Assembly (NCBI GenBank): GCA_905234695.1
Contig: CAJOHZ010000005.1
Span: 45,980 to 109,979 of the forward strand
Reading direction: 5' to 3'
DNA length: 64,000 bases
From: an uncultured Bacteroidales bacterium
GTDB lineage: Bacteria; Bacteroidota; Bacteroidia; Bacteroidales; P3
The stretch's first letter is position 1; every line of letters starts with the position of its first letter. The notes beneath the pieces are model-generated. The model did not search any database. It had not been told where the DNA came from and was given only the letters and a program-made list of their open reading frames with translations. The translations under genes were made by a program, and so were the position numbers. Below, one piece after another: positions 54,386-62,648 of this stretch.

Positions 54386-55645
54386 TTAATCAGTTATCCA
54401 TTGTGCAGGGAAAATCATGGCATAGCCTCTGTTTTCGACTGTGTTGATTCCATCTATTGAACCTGACTCAATTCTTAAATTAAAACAATCAGAAATCCAG
54501 TCAATAACTCGTTGATTTGAACCAATCCATAGGTTTAAATGATAATTACCCTCAACTAAAGGTAATGGCGGCGTAGATACGGAGATTTTATTTATACCTG
54601 GATTCAACAAGATTGTGGAATTTGTATCTTTAGAAAAGAATTGGGTGACTGGCTCATATTGAATATTTTTAATAGCAATGGCCATTTCCACCTGTTTTGT
54701 TTCGTTCCCTTTGTTTTCTACAATAAATTCAAAATGTAGGATGTCACCCGTCTTCGGCAATTTGTTTTGTAATCTAAAATCCGTGATTCGTATAGAAGGA
54801 TCTTCATTCCGTCGGTTACTTTCCACAGGAAAAAATGCATTGAATTCCTTCACCGAGTTACTCGCTAGGTAATTGTCAACAATTGCGTTCACCAAGCCTC
54901 TCTCTTTTACTTTACCATTGTCAAGCCATATACATTTCTGACATAATTGTTTTATGCTGGTCATATTATGGCTGACAAACAGCACAGTTCTGCCTTCGCC
55001 ACGGGAGACATCTTGCATCTTGCCGATGGCTTTCTTCTGGAATTCGGCGTCACCAACGGCGAGGACTTCGTCTACAACCAATATTTCCGGGTCTAAGTGG
55101 GCGGCAACAGCGAAACCAAGGCGAACCATCATTCCGCTACTATAACGTTTGACAGGGGTGTCAATATAGCGCTCACATCCACTAAAATCCACTATCTCGT
55201 CCAATTTTTTGCTGATTTCAGCCTTCGTCATACCGAGAATGGCACCGTTCATGTATATGTTCTCACGGCCTGTCATCTCGGGATGAAATCCGGTACCCAC
55301 CTCCAACAAAGAGCCTATGCGCCCACGGGCACGAATGGTGCCGGTAGTAGGGGCCGTAACCTTGGAGAGAATCTTCAACAGAGTACTCTTTCCAGCGCCA
55401 TTCTTACCGATAATGCCCACCACATCCCCCTGCTCTACCTTGAAGTCGATGTCGCGCAACGCCCACACATACTCACTATCTCCTTTGGTACTGCGGTCGT
55501 TGGTTTCTCCAACTGTCAAGAAAGGATCTTCCTTGTGGCGGATGTTCATCGTCCACCACCGCTGGAAATCTGCTTTAATCGTACCGCCCGAGACCAATCC
55601 CAGCCGATACATCTTGCTGATATTATTGAATTCTATTGCTGTCAT
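54386..55645 (-). CDS. wzt: Wzt-like ABC transporter ATPase with carbohydrate-binding tail
   Basis: This is a 419-residue polysaccharide exporter ATPase. It has Walker A GKNGAGKST (80-88), signature YSSGM (168-172), Walker B ILVVDEVLAVGD (188-199) and H-loop His226. Residues about 265-419 form the beta-rich Wzt C-terminal domain that binds the glycan end. The partner permease Wzm lies at 59159-60076, four genes upstream. DNA for the ATPase core is GC-rich, but from about base 54960 (residue about 228) to the stop it turns AT-rich, like the following genes. This suggests a recombination joint inside the gene. Confidence 0.94.
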   Translation of the reverse strand: MTAIEFNNISKMYRLGLVSGGTIKADFQRWWTMNIRHKEDPFLTVGETNDRSTKGDSEYVWALRDIDFKVEQGDVVGIIGKNGAGKSTLLKILSKVTAPTTGTIRARGRIGSLLEVGTGFHPEMTGRENIYMNGAILGMTKAEISKKLDEIVDFSGCERYIDTPVKRYSSGMMVRLGFAVAAHLDPEILVVDEVLAVGDAEFQKKAIGKMQDVSRGEGRTVLFVSHNMTSIKQLCQKCIWLDNGKVKERGLVNAIVDNYLASNSVKEFNAFFPVESNRRNEDPSIRITDFRLQNKLPKTGDILHFEFIVENKGNETKQVEMAIAIKNIQYEPVTQFFSKDTNSTILLNPGINKISVSTPPLPLVEGNYHLNLWIGSNQRVIDWISDCFNLRIESGSIDGINTVENRGYAMIFPAQWITD

Positions 55646-55653
55646 TTGCTTTG

Positions 55654-55694
55654 TTTACCGTTTACGGTTTACATTTAGCGTTTAGGGGTTATGG
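55654..55694. repeat. left heptad array of paired element D
   Basis: Units tttaccg, tttacgg, tttacat, a short ttagcg, then tttaggg, gttatgg. Its reverse complement cggtaaa matches the right arm (55875-55916) exactly in the best units. Confidence 0.8.
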
Positions 55695-55841
55695 TTGATA
55701 GTTTTTTTTATAATCGAGGAACGGAGGCCATTGAGCATTCTCGCCACAGTGTCTATCTGTGGCTGTATTGTTTCAATGATAAACGGACACCACCAACTTG
55801 CGCGATTCTTTCCAAGCATCAAGGTTTTCAAAGGCATACAT
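55682..55841 (-). pseudogene. decayed four-helix-bundle (23S rRNA IVP-type) gene
   Basis: On the - strand, ATG 55841 gives MYAFENLDAWKESRKLVVSVYH then a stop at 55773. This is the conserved N-terminus of four-helix-bundle proteins, which are related to the 23S rRNA intervening-sequence protein. In the next frame, about 55771-55682, follows a segment containing IDTVARMLNGLRSS, the C-terminal helix of the same family. The middle of a roughly 120-residue protein is missing. It is a deleted, frameshifted remnant lying between two converging heptad arrays. Confidence 0.75.
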
Positions 55842-55874
55842 AATCGGCTATATTGGCATGTTATTGGAAACAAC

Positions 55875-55916
55875 AGTAAACGGTAAACGGTAAACAGTAA
55901 ACGGTAAACAGAAAAC
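55875..55916. repeat. right heptad array of paired element D
   Basis: Six 7-nt units in a row: agtaaac, ggtaaac, ggtaaac, agtaaac, ggtaaac, agaaaac. It is the inverted partner of the array at 55654-55694 and ends 12 nt before the fcl stop codon. Confidence 0.85.
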
Positions 55917-55928
55917 CCTCGTCGTCTT

Positions 55929-56864
55929 TTATTTCCGATTGAGCTTCAAGAAATCTTCATAGGCCAGTCGGATGCCAGTCTCCAGTTCGGTCTTGTATCT
56001 CCAGCCAAGGCGGGTGGCCTTGCTCACATCGAGCAGTTTCCTTGGCGTACCATTGGGACGTGAGGCATCCCAAAGGATTTGCCCTTCATACCCCACCACC
56101 TTGGCCACCAACTCAGCCAACGATTTGATGGTTATCTCCTTGCCCGTACCGGCGTTGACGGTCTCGTTGCCGCTGTACGTATTCATCAGGAATACACAAA
56201 GCTCGGCCAAATCATCGACATAGAGAAATTCCCTCAGCGCACTGCCATCGCCCCAACAAGTGACGCTCTCGGTCCTCGCAATCTTGGCTTCATGGAAACG
56301 GCGTATCATGGCCGGTAGCACATGACTGTGCTCGGGATGATAGTTGTCGTTGGGGCCATAGAGGTTGGTCGGCATCACACTGATATAGTCGGTGCCATAC
56401 TGACGATTCAGATACTCGCAATATTTCAACCCGCTAATCTTCGCCAAGGCATAAGCCTCGTTGGTGGGTTCCAACGCAGAGGTCAACAGACAACTCTCGG
56501 GCATAGGCTGTGGCGCAAGGCGGGGATAGATACAGCTGCTACCAAGAAATTCCAGCTTCTTCACCCCATTCTTCCATGCCGCATGGATGACGTTCATCTC
56601 CAGCGTCATGTTCTGATACATAAAATCCGCCAACGCTGCATTATTGGCGGCAATACCACCCACCTTGGCGGCGGCAAGAAACACATATTCGGGCCGTTCC
56701 TCGGCAAAGAACCGCTCCACATCCGCCTGACGGGTCAAATCCAACTCGGCATGTGTGCGCATCACAAGGTTATTATACCCCAATCGCTGCAACTCGCGCA
56801 CAATGGCACTCCCCACCATCCCGCGGTGTCCTGCCACATATATCTTGGCACCTTTGTCCATCAT
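55929..56864 (-). CDS. fcl: GDP-L-fucose synthase
   Basis: This 311-residue short-chain dehydrogenase has the NADP-binding [11 protein letters not shown] near the N-terminus, LGSSCIYPR and the catalytic Tyr-x3-Lys as YALAK. It is the epimerase/reductase that converts GDP-4-keto-6-deoxymannose to GDP-L-fucose. It overlaps gmd by 4 nt. Together they supply the GT10 enzyme at 43394. Confidence 0.96.
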   Translation of the reverse strand: MMDKGAKIYVAGHRGMVGSAIVRELQRLGYNNLVMRTHAELDLTRQADVERFFAEERPEYVFLAAAKVGGIAANNAALADFMYQNMTLEMNVIHAAWKNGVKKLEFLGSSCIYPRLAPQPMPESCLLTSALEPTNEAYALAKISGLKYCEYLNRQYGTDYISVMPTNLYGPNDNYHPEHSHVLPAMIRRFHEAKIARTESVTCWGDGSALREFLYVDDLAELCVFLMNTYSGNETVNAGTGKEITIKSLAELVAKVVGYEGQILWDASRPNGTPRKLLDVSKATRLGWRYKTELETGIRLAYEDFLKLNRK

Positions 56865-57949
56865 TTCACAATTCCTTTCTCCAGATACTCTTCAAGATTC
56901 ACCTTCACACGGGCGGCCGCATCATCGGCAGCCACTTTGCCCATATCATGCTTCACCATCAACCTCACCAGTTCAGCAAAAGGAGTTTTCTGGGGATTCC
57001 ACCCCAACTTTGTGCGGGCCTTCTCTGGGTTGCCCAGTAGATTGACCACATCCGTGGGGCGGTAGAAGTCGGGGCTCACCTCGATAACCACCTTACCCGT
57101 CGCAACATCGATACCCTTCTCGTGGACGCCCTCTCCCTCGAAGCGCAATTCTATCCCTGCTTCGTGAAATGCCAACTGGCAGAATTCTCGCACCGAATGC
57201 TGCTCGCCGGTGGCCACCACATAGTCGTCGGGCTGCTCCTGTTGCAGCATAAGCCACATACACTCCACATAATCCTTGGCATACCCCCAGTCACGCAAAC
57301 TGTCCAGATTGCCGAGCAGCAGTTTCTCTTGCTTGCCCTGTTTGATGCGGGCGGCAGCCAAAGTAATCTTGCGCGTCACAAATGTCTCACCCCGCCGTTC
57401 ACTCTCATGGTTGAAAAGAATACCGTTGCAACAGAACATACCGTATGCATCGCGATACTCTTTGACAATCCAAAAGCCATAAAGTTTGGCCACGGCGTAT
57501 GGACTGTATGGGTGGAACGGAGTCTGCTCATCCTGTGGCACAGCCTCCACCCGTCCGTAAAGCTCCGATGTGGAAGCATGGTAGATACGGCAGCTGTCGG
57601 CCAATCCGCACAACCGAACAGACTCCAAAATGCGTAACGTACCCGTGGCGTCGACATTGGCGGTATACTCCGGTGCGTCGAAACTCACCTGCACATGACT
57701 CTGTGCCGCCAGATTGTATATCTCGTCAGGACGGACTAGGGACAACACCTGCATGATACTCATCGAATCGCCAAGGTCCCCGTAATGCAGGTGAAACCTC
57801 TCATGCCCTTCCAAGTGAGCTATACGCTCGCGGTAGTCCACCGAACTGCGTCTGATGATACCGTGCACGTCGTATCCTTTATGGAGCAGGAACTCCGCAA
57901 GAAAACTGCCGTCCTGCCCTGTGATGCCTGTAATAAGCGCTTTTTTCAT
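56861..57949 (-). CDS. gmd: GDP-mannose 4,6-dehydratase
   Basis: This 362-residue SDR enzyme has [19 protein letters not shown] at the start, [10 protein letters not shown] with catalytic Ser/Thr and Glu, and YAVAK as Tyr-x3-Lys. It makes GDP-4-keto-6-deoxymannose, which Fcl (overlapping downstream) turns into GDP-L-fucose. GC-rich, unlike the 51-55 kb block. Confidence 0.97.
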   Translation of the reverse strand: MKKALITGITGQDGSFLAEFLLHKGYDVHGIIRRSSVDYRERIAHLEGHERFHLHYGDLGDSMSIMQVLSLVRPDEIYNLAAQSHVQVSFDAPEYTANVDATGTLRILESVRLCGLADSCRIYHASTSELYGRVEAVPQDEQTPFHPYSPYAVAKLYGFWIVKEYRDAYGMFCCNGILFNHESERRGETFVTRKITLAAARIKQGKQEKLLLGNLDSLRDWGYAKDYVECMWLMLQQEQPDDYVVATGEQHSVREFCQLAFHEAGIELRFEGEGVHEKGIDVATGKVVIEVSPDFYRPTDVVNLLGNPEKARTKLGWNPQKTPFAELVRLMVKHDMGKVAADDAAARVKVNLEEYLEKGIVK

Positions 57950-57982
57950 TCAGTTATGAAAATATGTTTGCTGGTTAAGATA

Positions 57983-58987
57983 CTATATATTGGTGTGGGT
58001 AAGCATGGAAAGCACTCGCTGACATAAAGCCCACGCCCATGGGTCGGTAAAAACCAGCTTGTGTTTCCATCGGTTGCGGCAGAAGGTTCTGAACGCACCC
58101 TCTTCCGTGGGTTTCTGGAACAGGTCATCATACACCCGCTGCGCCACCGTCCCCATCCGTTCATCCTCCGCTGCGACGCCATCAGGACAATAGTAATGCA
58201 GTTTCACGGAGATGATTTCCTGAATGGCGTCATAGAACTGTTCCATCCCGTATTTGCGGCACATTGTCCGCACCGCCTGCCAGGCCACCTTGTCGCCATA
58301 TCGGCGGACGAACTGCATCCAGTCGCACAGGTGTCTCACCCCGATGCGGTCTACCGCAAAATGACAGGCCGTATGGCGAAGGAGGAACAAGGCGTCGAAC
58401 GTCGGTGTGCCGAAATGCTTCAGCATCTCACGCTCATAACGCGCGTTGGAGCGGTACTTGTAGTGGTTCAACAGGTGATAGTGGTTTTCCACCTGTTCTC
58501 CCTCCACCCTGTAACGGGTGTGGTGGTGGTGGTCGTGTTCAATCTTGGCTCCCAGCCGCTGACACGCCAACGCATCGGCTTGCTTCCACTGGTCACCCTG
58601 ATAGATGTCTATATCGTTGTAGCCGCGCAATTGTGGTTTGGGGTAGCAGGCACTCAGTTGGTCCCCCTTCAACACGTATGTATCAATCCCTTCCTGCTTG
58701 AAGAACGCTACCAATTGCCGGGTCACCGCATGTTTATGTAGCGCCCCCTCTATCGTCCTTTGGCACTCCGCCTTCCAGTATATTCTTGTCGGCTTCGGAG
58801 GATGCACCTCCTCGGGCATTTGCGCAATACCATCCCATGCCAAAGCCGCCACATTCTGCCGTTGGGCTTCGCCGAAAAGGGTTTCCCACGCCTCTGCCGT
58901 CAGCGGCGCGAAACAATCTGTCGCGGGTGGCTCACCGCACAAGGCGGAACGCAGCAATGCAAACAAAAGCCCGTCTGTTGTTTCCAT
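57983..58987 (-). CDS. nucleotidyltransferase-like protein (NTP_transf_5 type)
   Basis: This 334-residue protein has VLKGDQLSACYPKPQLRGYNDIDIY, the nucleotidyltransferase-fold signature of the uncharacterised NTP_transf_5 family, with the DIDI acidic pair as metal site. Members are frequent in capsule loci, but the substrate is unknown. A His-rich stretch (DHHHHTRYR) follows. A 171-bp gap (58988-59158) to the Wzm gene has no recognisable feature. Confidence 0.78.
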   Translation of the reverse strand: METTDGLLFALLRSALCGEPPATDCFAPLTAEAWETLFGEAQRQNVAALAWDGIAQMPEEVHPPKPTRIYWKAECQRTIEGALHKHAVTRQLVAFFKQEGIDTYVLKGDQLSACYPKPQLRGYNDIDIYQGDQWKQADALACQRLGAKIEHDHHHHTRYRVEGEQVENHYHLLNHYKYRSNARYEREMLKHFGTPTFDALFLLRHTACHFAVDRIGVRHLCDWMQFVRRYGDKVAWQAVRTMCRKYGMEQFYDAIQEIISVKLHYYCPDGVAAEDERMGTVAQRVYDDLFQKPTEEGAFRTFCRNRWKHKLVFTDPWAWALCQRVLSMLTHTNI

Positions 58988-59158
58988 AAGGAATTAGAAA
59001 CTGGTTGAATTTAATTGATGAATTTTGTTATACAGCACGGCGAGCAGATTTGTCTTCTTTTTGAGGGAACCATGGGGGGCCATTGTGGCCGAGAAAAGGA
59101 GGGAAAGATGCCGTTTTGATGTGTTAAGAAAAACATTGGATTAATTTCAAACAGTTTC

Positions 59159-60076
59159 TTAGACTGTATCCATAAACGACCGCTGCACCTTGTTGAACAC
59201 TACGATACCTAGGCACAGCAGCACTACCATAAATCCAAAACTATACGCCAACCAGCCCCAGCCCACAAATTCGCCGGCACCCAACACGCCATACTTGAAA
59301 GTTTCAAGCACTGGTGTAACGGGATTGAGACACATCAACGTGTGCAAGTTGAGTCCTGCCACCACACGTCCCTTCACCAGACTGAGCGGATAAACAATAG
59401 GGGTGGCATACATCCACAACGATACCACGAAGTTAAAGAGTATCTGCAAGTCACGGTACTTGGTGGTCATACTCGATATCAAGATGCCAAATCCCAGTGC
59501 CAGACCCGCCATCATCACCACCAGCAGCGGGAACAACAATGAATACCAGTTAGGCTCGGCGACACATCCCACGAAAGCATATACCACGTACACTATCACA
59601 AACAGCAACAACTGTATGCTAAAGCGAACCAGATTGCTTGTCACCGTGGCCAATGGTACCAGCAGCCGGGGGAAATAGACCTTGCCAAAGATGCCGGCAT
59701 TGTCCACGAACGTGTTGGATGTCCGCGTGAGGCAGTCCGAGAAATACTGCCACATGCAGGTACCTGCCAGATAGAACAGCGGCTGCGGCACCCCATCGGT
59801 GGCGATACCGGCAATGCCGCCGAACACCAGCATATACATCAATACCGTGAAGATGGGTTGGATAAAAAACCATGCCGGCCCGAGGACGGTCTGCTTGTAT
59901 TGAGTGGTGATATTGCGCTTGACGAAAAGTGTCAGCAGGTCACGATAGTCCCACACCTCGCGGAGGTTTACCTCCAGAAGTTTGTTACGGGGCTTGATGA
60001 CGGTGGTCCATTCCTCGTTCGAGGAGAGTTCCTTGGCGGCGGTGTCGCCGGTATGGGGCAATGGGGTGTCGGTCAT
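59159..60076 (-). CDS. wzm: Wzm-like polysaccharide ABC transporter permease
   Basis: This is a 305-residue ABC-2 type permease with six hydrophobic segments. A cytoplasmic N-terminus is followed by the conserved LLTLFVKRNITTQYKQT and LGPAWFFIQP before the first helix. It should form the inner-membrane channel that the Wzt ATPase drives to export the complete glycan on its lipid carrier. Unlike most loci, wzm and wzt are not adjacent here: three genes and a repeat element lie between them. Confidence 0.93.
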   Translation of the reverse strand: MTDTPLPHTGDTAAKELSSNEEWTTVIKPRNKLLEVNLREVWDYRDLLTLFVKRNITTQYKQTVLGPAWFFIQPIFTVLMYMLVFGGIAGIATDGVPQPLFYLAGTCMWQYFSDCLTRTSNTFVDNAGIFGKVYFPRLLVPLATVTSNLVRFSIQLLLFVIVYVVYAFVGCVAEPNWYSLLFPLLVVMMAGLALGFGILISSMTTKYRDLQILFNFVVSLWMYATPIVYPLSLVKGRVVAGLNLHTLMCLNPVTPVLETFKYGVLGAGEFVGWGWLAYSFGFMVVLLCLGIVVFNKVQRSFMDTV

Positions 60077-60085
60077 AAGTTCAGT

Positions 60086-61264
60086 TTACTGGCTCTTCTT
60101 GTGCTTGAAGAGGATATTTTTCACAATGCCAAAGAAATAGCGTATATCCGTCCGGACTGGATGCGCCAGGTAGGCCTCTAAATAACGGCGCTCCGAATCC
60201 TGGATTTCCTCCAGCGACTCCGGCGTATGCTCTTCGTAATAGAACGGTGGCAACAGTCCCGGCTTGACGCGGATGCGCAACTGCTGCATCTCGGGCGTGT
60301 ACAACCCGTAGTACTGACGTGACAAGGGGCGCACCCCTACCAGCTTCATCTGTCCTTTCAGCACATTCATGACCATCGGGAGCTCGTCAAGCCACAGCGA
60401 CCGGAGCAACTTCCCCCACGAGTTCACGCGGTAGTCGTCAGAGAATTTCCCCTTCTCTTGCAGTCCGTTATGGGCGTATATGTAACCTTGAATATACTCG
60501 CTGTACGGGTGCATCGTCCGGAACTTGTACACCCCTATCATCTCTCCGCCTTTGCCCACACGGTTCAGCCTGACAATGGGGCCTTCGCTAGGCACATCGC
60601 CACGCATCGGTTCCTTCACCTTGTGCAACAACAGGAAATAGTCGCCCTGACGAAACTCCTCGTCCAGCACCTCGAACCCCGCCCGGTAGGCACGGCCAAT
60701 CACCTCCACACGATGCATCGTGCGGTTCTTTCCCTTGGTAATGCCGAAATATATCTTCTGCAAGCCATGCACCCTCGGGCAAACTCTGTGCCACAAGTAG
60801 TGGAAGAAATACACCACCCAATTCAGTCCCGGCGGGAAATCCTTCAACACAGTCTCCTTCTTCAGCTGCGCCGTGCGAGCGTTGCACCACATATAGCCCC
60901 CCATTTCCAGCTTCTGGTTGCAAGTATACAGGAACTGGTCCAGATAGATGATGGTGTTCAGCGGACGTTTCACCACCAGGTTCTTCAACGTCTTGCGCCA
61001 AAAGACATGCTGCAGCATCGCCGATGACGAGACTTCAATCTCCGCAAAACCCGTCTTCTCCGAGAATTCTTGTCGATGGGATTTCATCCACTGCAAACAC
61101 ATCTTCAGCGACAGGGGCTTCATCTCACTAAACAATTGCTGCATCTCATCGTCTTCAATGCGCCGCGACACCTCCTCATGGGGGATGTTGGCCACATTCT
61201 TGTGCCCTACCTCGTCATAATTCAATCCGCTCTCATACTGCAGCGGGAACAATGGTTTTCTCAT
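60086..61264 (-). CDS. initiating sugar-1-phosphate transferase (bacterial sugar transferase domain)
   Basis: This 392-residue protein has a C-terminal sugar-transferase domain (about 220-392) with VYKFRTMHPYSEY, WLDELPMVMNVLKG and LVGVRPLS, as in WbaP/WcaJ, which load the first sugar-phosphate on undecaprenyl phosphate. The N-terminal 200 residues are soluble-looking and lack the usual membrane hairpin start. They resemble a Bacteroidales-specific extension, with only a short hydrophobic segment near PPGLNWVVYFFHYLW. It follows upxY with a 4-nt overlap, the usual order in Bacteroides capsule operons. Confidence 0.88.
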   Translation of the reverse strand: MRKPLFPLQYESGLNYDEVGHKNVANIPHEEVSRRIEDDEMQQLFSEMKPLSLKMCLQWMKSHRQEFSEKTGFAEIEVSSSAMLQHVFWRKTLKNLVVKRPLNTIIYLDQFLYTCNQKLEMGGYMWCNARTAQLKKETVLKDFPPGLNWVVYFFHYLWHRVCPRVHGLQKIYFGITKGKNRTMHRVEVIGRAYRAGFEVLDEEFRQGDYFLLLHKVKEPMRGDVPSEGPIVRLNRVGKGGEMIGVYKFRTMHPYSEYIQGYIYAHNGLQEKGKFSDDYRVNSWGKLLRSLWLDELPMVMNVLKGQMKLVGVRPLSRQYYGLYTPEMQQLRIRVKPGLLPPFYYEEHTPESLEEIQDSERRYLEAYLAHPVRTDIRYFFGIVKNILFKHKKSQ

Positions 61265-61746
61265 CTGTATTCCTCTCCATTCTCCACCCTTTCCAGCATA
61301 TCGGGGTGGATATACGTGGTGGCCACCGCCACGATGCCGTGTAGGCTCACCACAACTCGGCGGTCTTTTTTGATGCGCTTCACATAGCCTTCTATGCCTT
61401 TGAAGGGGCCAGCCGTGACACGAACCCGCTCACCCTGGTGGTACTCGGGCTTATCATCGCCCAGATATAGCAGTCCTTTCTCGCCCGACGAGGTGACAAT
61501 CATAAAGATGTGCATCTCGTGCTCCGGTATAACCGTCGGACGGTGGCTCTCGTGGCTGCCATAGAACATCATCTTGCCAAAATACTCCTGCGACAGCCGG
61601 TCTACATATCCCTCGTCAGTGTCCACAAACAACAACGAACCGATCACCTCCCGAGGGGGCAAGTAATACCGCACACCCTCCTCCGTGAAACGTTTCACAA
61701 GGGGCGCCGTCCGATTGAAAAAAACACGCGCTGCGTACCAGGACAT
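61261..61746 (-). CDS. upxY: UpxY-type NusG-like transcription antiterminator
   Basis: This 161-residue NusG paralogue has an NGN domain at 1-95 (WYAARVFFNRTAPLVKRF) and a KOW motif at 104-131 (GERVRVTAGPFKGIEGYV). UpxY proteins bind RNA polymerase at their own capsule operon and prevent early termination in the leader. ATG 61746 is chosen by homology; the frame runs 30 residues further upstream. It is the first gene of the operon. The inhibitory partner UpxZ, usual in Bacteroides fragilis loci, is absent. Confidence 0.92.
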   Translation of the reverse strand: MSWYAARVFFNRTAPLVKRFTEEGVRYYLPPREVIGSLLFVDTDEGYVDRLSQEYFGKMMFYGSHESHRPTVIPEHEMHIFMIVTSSGEKGLLYLGDDKPEYHQGERVRVTAGPFKGIEGYVKRIKKDRRVVVSLHGIVAVATTYIHPDMLERVENGEEYR

Positions 61747-62016
61747 GGCAGGTATATTTGGTTTTCGCGGCAGATAAAGGTTCAACTCCTCCCCTACCCA
61801 ATGGCAAGGAGGGGTAAAAAGGGCATGTAGGTACAATACCCCACTCGACGGATGCTCCTATCCAAGAACATTATACGCCGCCCTTTTCGCGAGAGAACAC
61901 TATCTATCGCAAGATGCAAATTTACATTTTTTTTAGAAAATAATATAAAAAACGCCCGAAAATAATTTACATTGCTCGCAAGCCGACTTCGTCTACGCCA
62001 CTGCACTTCACCTGAA

Positions 62017-62096
62017 AGCAAGCTTTCCCAGAATGCGGGGGCTGGATTGCTCCTTCCAGTCGCGATCCAGTGGAGGAGGACTTTACCAAAATCAAA
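62017..62096. repeat. 80-bp direct repeat, copy 1
   Basis: It begins agcaagctttcccagaatgcgg and ends ctttaccaaaatcaaa. It contains the partly palindromic core TGGATTGC...GCGATCCA. Copy 2 (62149-62228) differs mainly in the loop of the palindrome. Confidence 0.85.
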
Positions 62097-62148
62097 CAGG
62101 CAGTCCGCCAAAGCGGTACTTGTTTTATATGTTGCCCACCTGCATGCA

Positions 62149-62228
62149 AGCAAGCTTTCCCAGAATGCGGAGGGCTGGATTGCTCGCTGCGCTCGCGATC
62201 CATTGAGAGGAGGCTTTACCAAAATCAA
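62149..62228. repeat. 80-bp direct repeat, copy 2
   Basis: It shares its first 22 bases and last 16 bases exactly with copy 1. The palindromic core here reads TGGATTGCTCGC...GCGATCCA. The last bases taccaaaatcaaaa recur inverted at 62337-62350, on the far side of both hairpins. Confidence 0.85.
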
Positions 62229-62233
62229 AAATG

Positions 62234-62256
62234 GCAGACTCCTGCGGAGACTCTGC
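62234..62256 (-). terminator. leader hairpin with T-run on both strands
   Basis: The stem GCAGA-CTCC / GGAG-AC-TCTGC (9 bp, 2-nt bulge, 3-nt loop) is followed on the - strand by CATTTTTGATTTT and on the + strand by TTTTTTATTTG. Toward upxY it could act as the attenuator that UpxY overrides. Confidence 0.6.
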
Positions 62257-62267
62257 TTTTTTATTTG

Positions 62268-62298
62268 CAAATGTATAGGAAAACCTGTTTTCCACACA
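62268..62298 (-). promoter_or_regulatory. possible - strand promoter for the capsule operon
   Basis: TACATTTG (62268-62275, read on the - strand) fits TAnnTTTG and has TGTG 19 nt upstream (62295-62298). It lies between the two leader hairpins. It is the only near-complete promoter match I found on this strand in the leader. Confidence 0.4.
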
Positions 62299-62313
62299 TC
62301 CACAAATAAAAAA

Positions 62314-62333
62314 CAGGTTGCGATTGCAACCTG
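62314..62333 (-). terminator. strong - strand intrinsic terminator in the leader
   Basis: A perfect 8-bp stem (caggttgc 62314-62321, gcaacctg 62326-62333, loop of 4) is followed on the - strand by TTTTTTATTT. Its AAACAGGTT half (62311-62319) can also pair with AACCTGTTT upstream (62282-62290), an alternative fold. Confidence 0.75.
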
Positions 62334-62505
62334 CCTTTTTGATTTTGGTAGGCTCAACCGTTATCTTTTCGCACCAATTTCTTGAAGATTTGGAGAAGTT
62401 GTGGAACCTACGGCATCTAATACCCGACCCAACGAAACCCATTCTGCCACCCAATATGACCTCAAAGAATGGGAACCGCAGATAATTAGATGCACGATTG
62501 TCCTG

Positions 62506-62535
62506 TTTGTCAAAAGGACTATTTATATATGTTTG
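62506..62535 (+). promoter_or_regulatory. possible promoter for the HTH gene
   Basis: A TTTG -33 box (62506-62509) and TATGTTTG -7 box (62528-62535) with an 18-nt spacer lie 113 nt before the gene. Confidence 0.55.
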
Positions 62536-62648
62536 GGAGAATATGGGGTGATGCTTTTTTATTCGTCTGTTCAAGTGTCGCCCCAACCCATCCCTAAAGA
62601 AAAAAGAACAGACGGAAAACAAAATAATTAATAAAATGAACAGACGAC

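Larger units (their letters stand above)
61747..62640 (-). other. long non-coding leader region of the polysaccharide operon
   Basis: About 0.9 kb between upxY and the divergent HTH gene has no convincing gene. It holds two 80-bp direct repeats, two terminator-like hairpins and a possible - strand promoter. Open frames at 61794-62357 and 62125-62664 on the - strand have no family resemblance. They consist largely of translated repeat DNA. Confidence 0.75.

Noticed and set aside
55682..55873. An intact 63-residue - strand protein
   Set aside because: Only its C-terminal half has family character; the matching N-terminus is in another frame, so it is a remnant.
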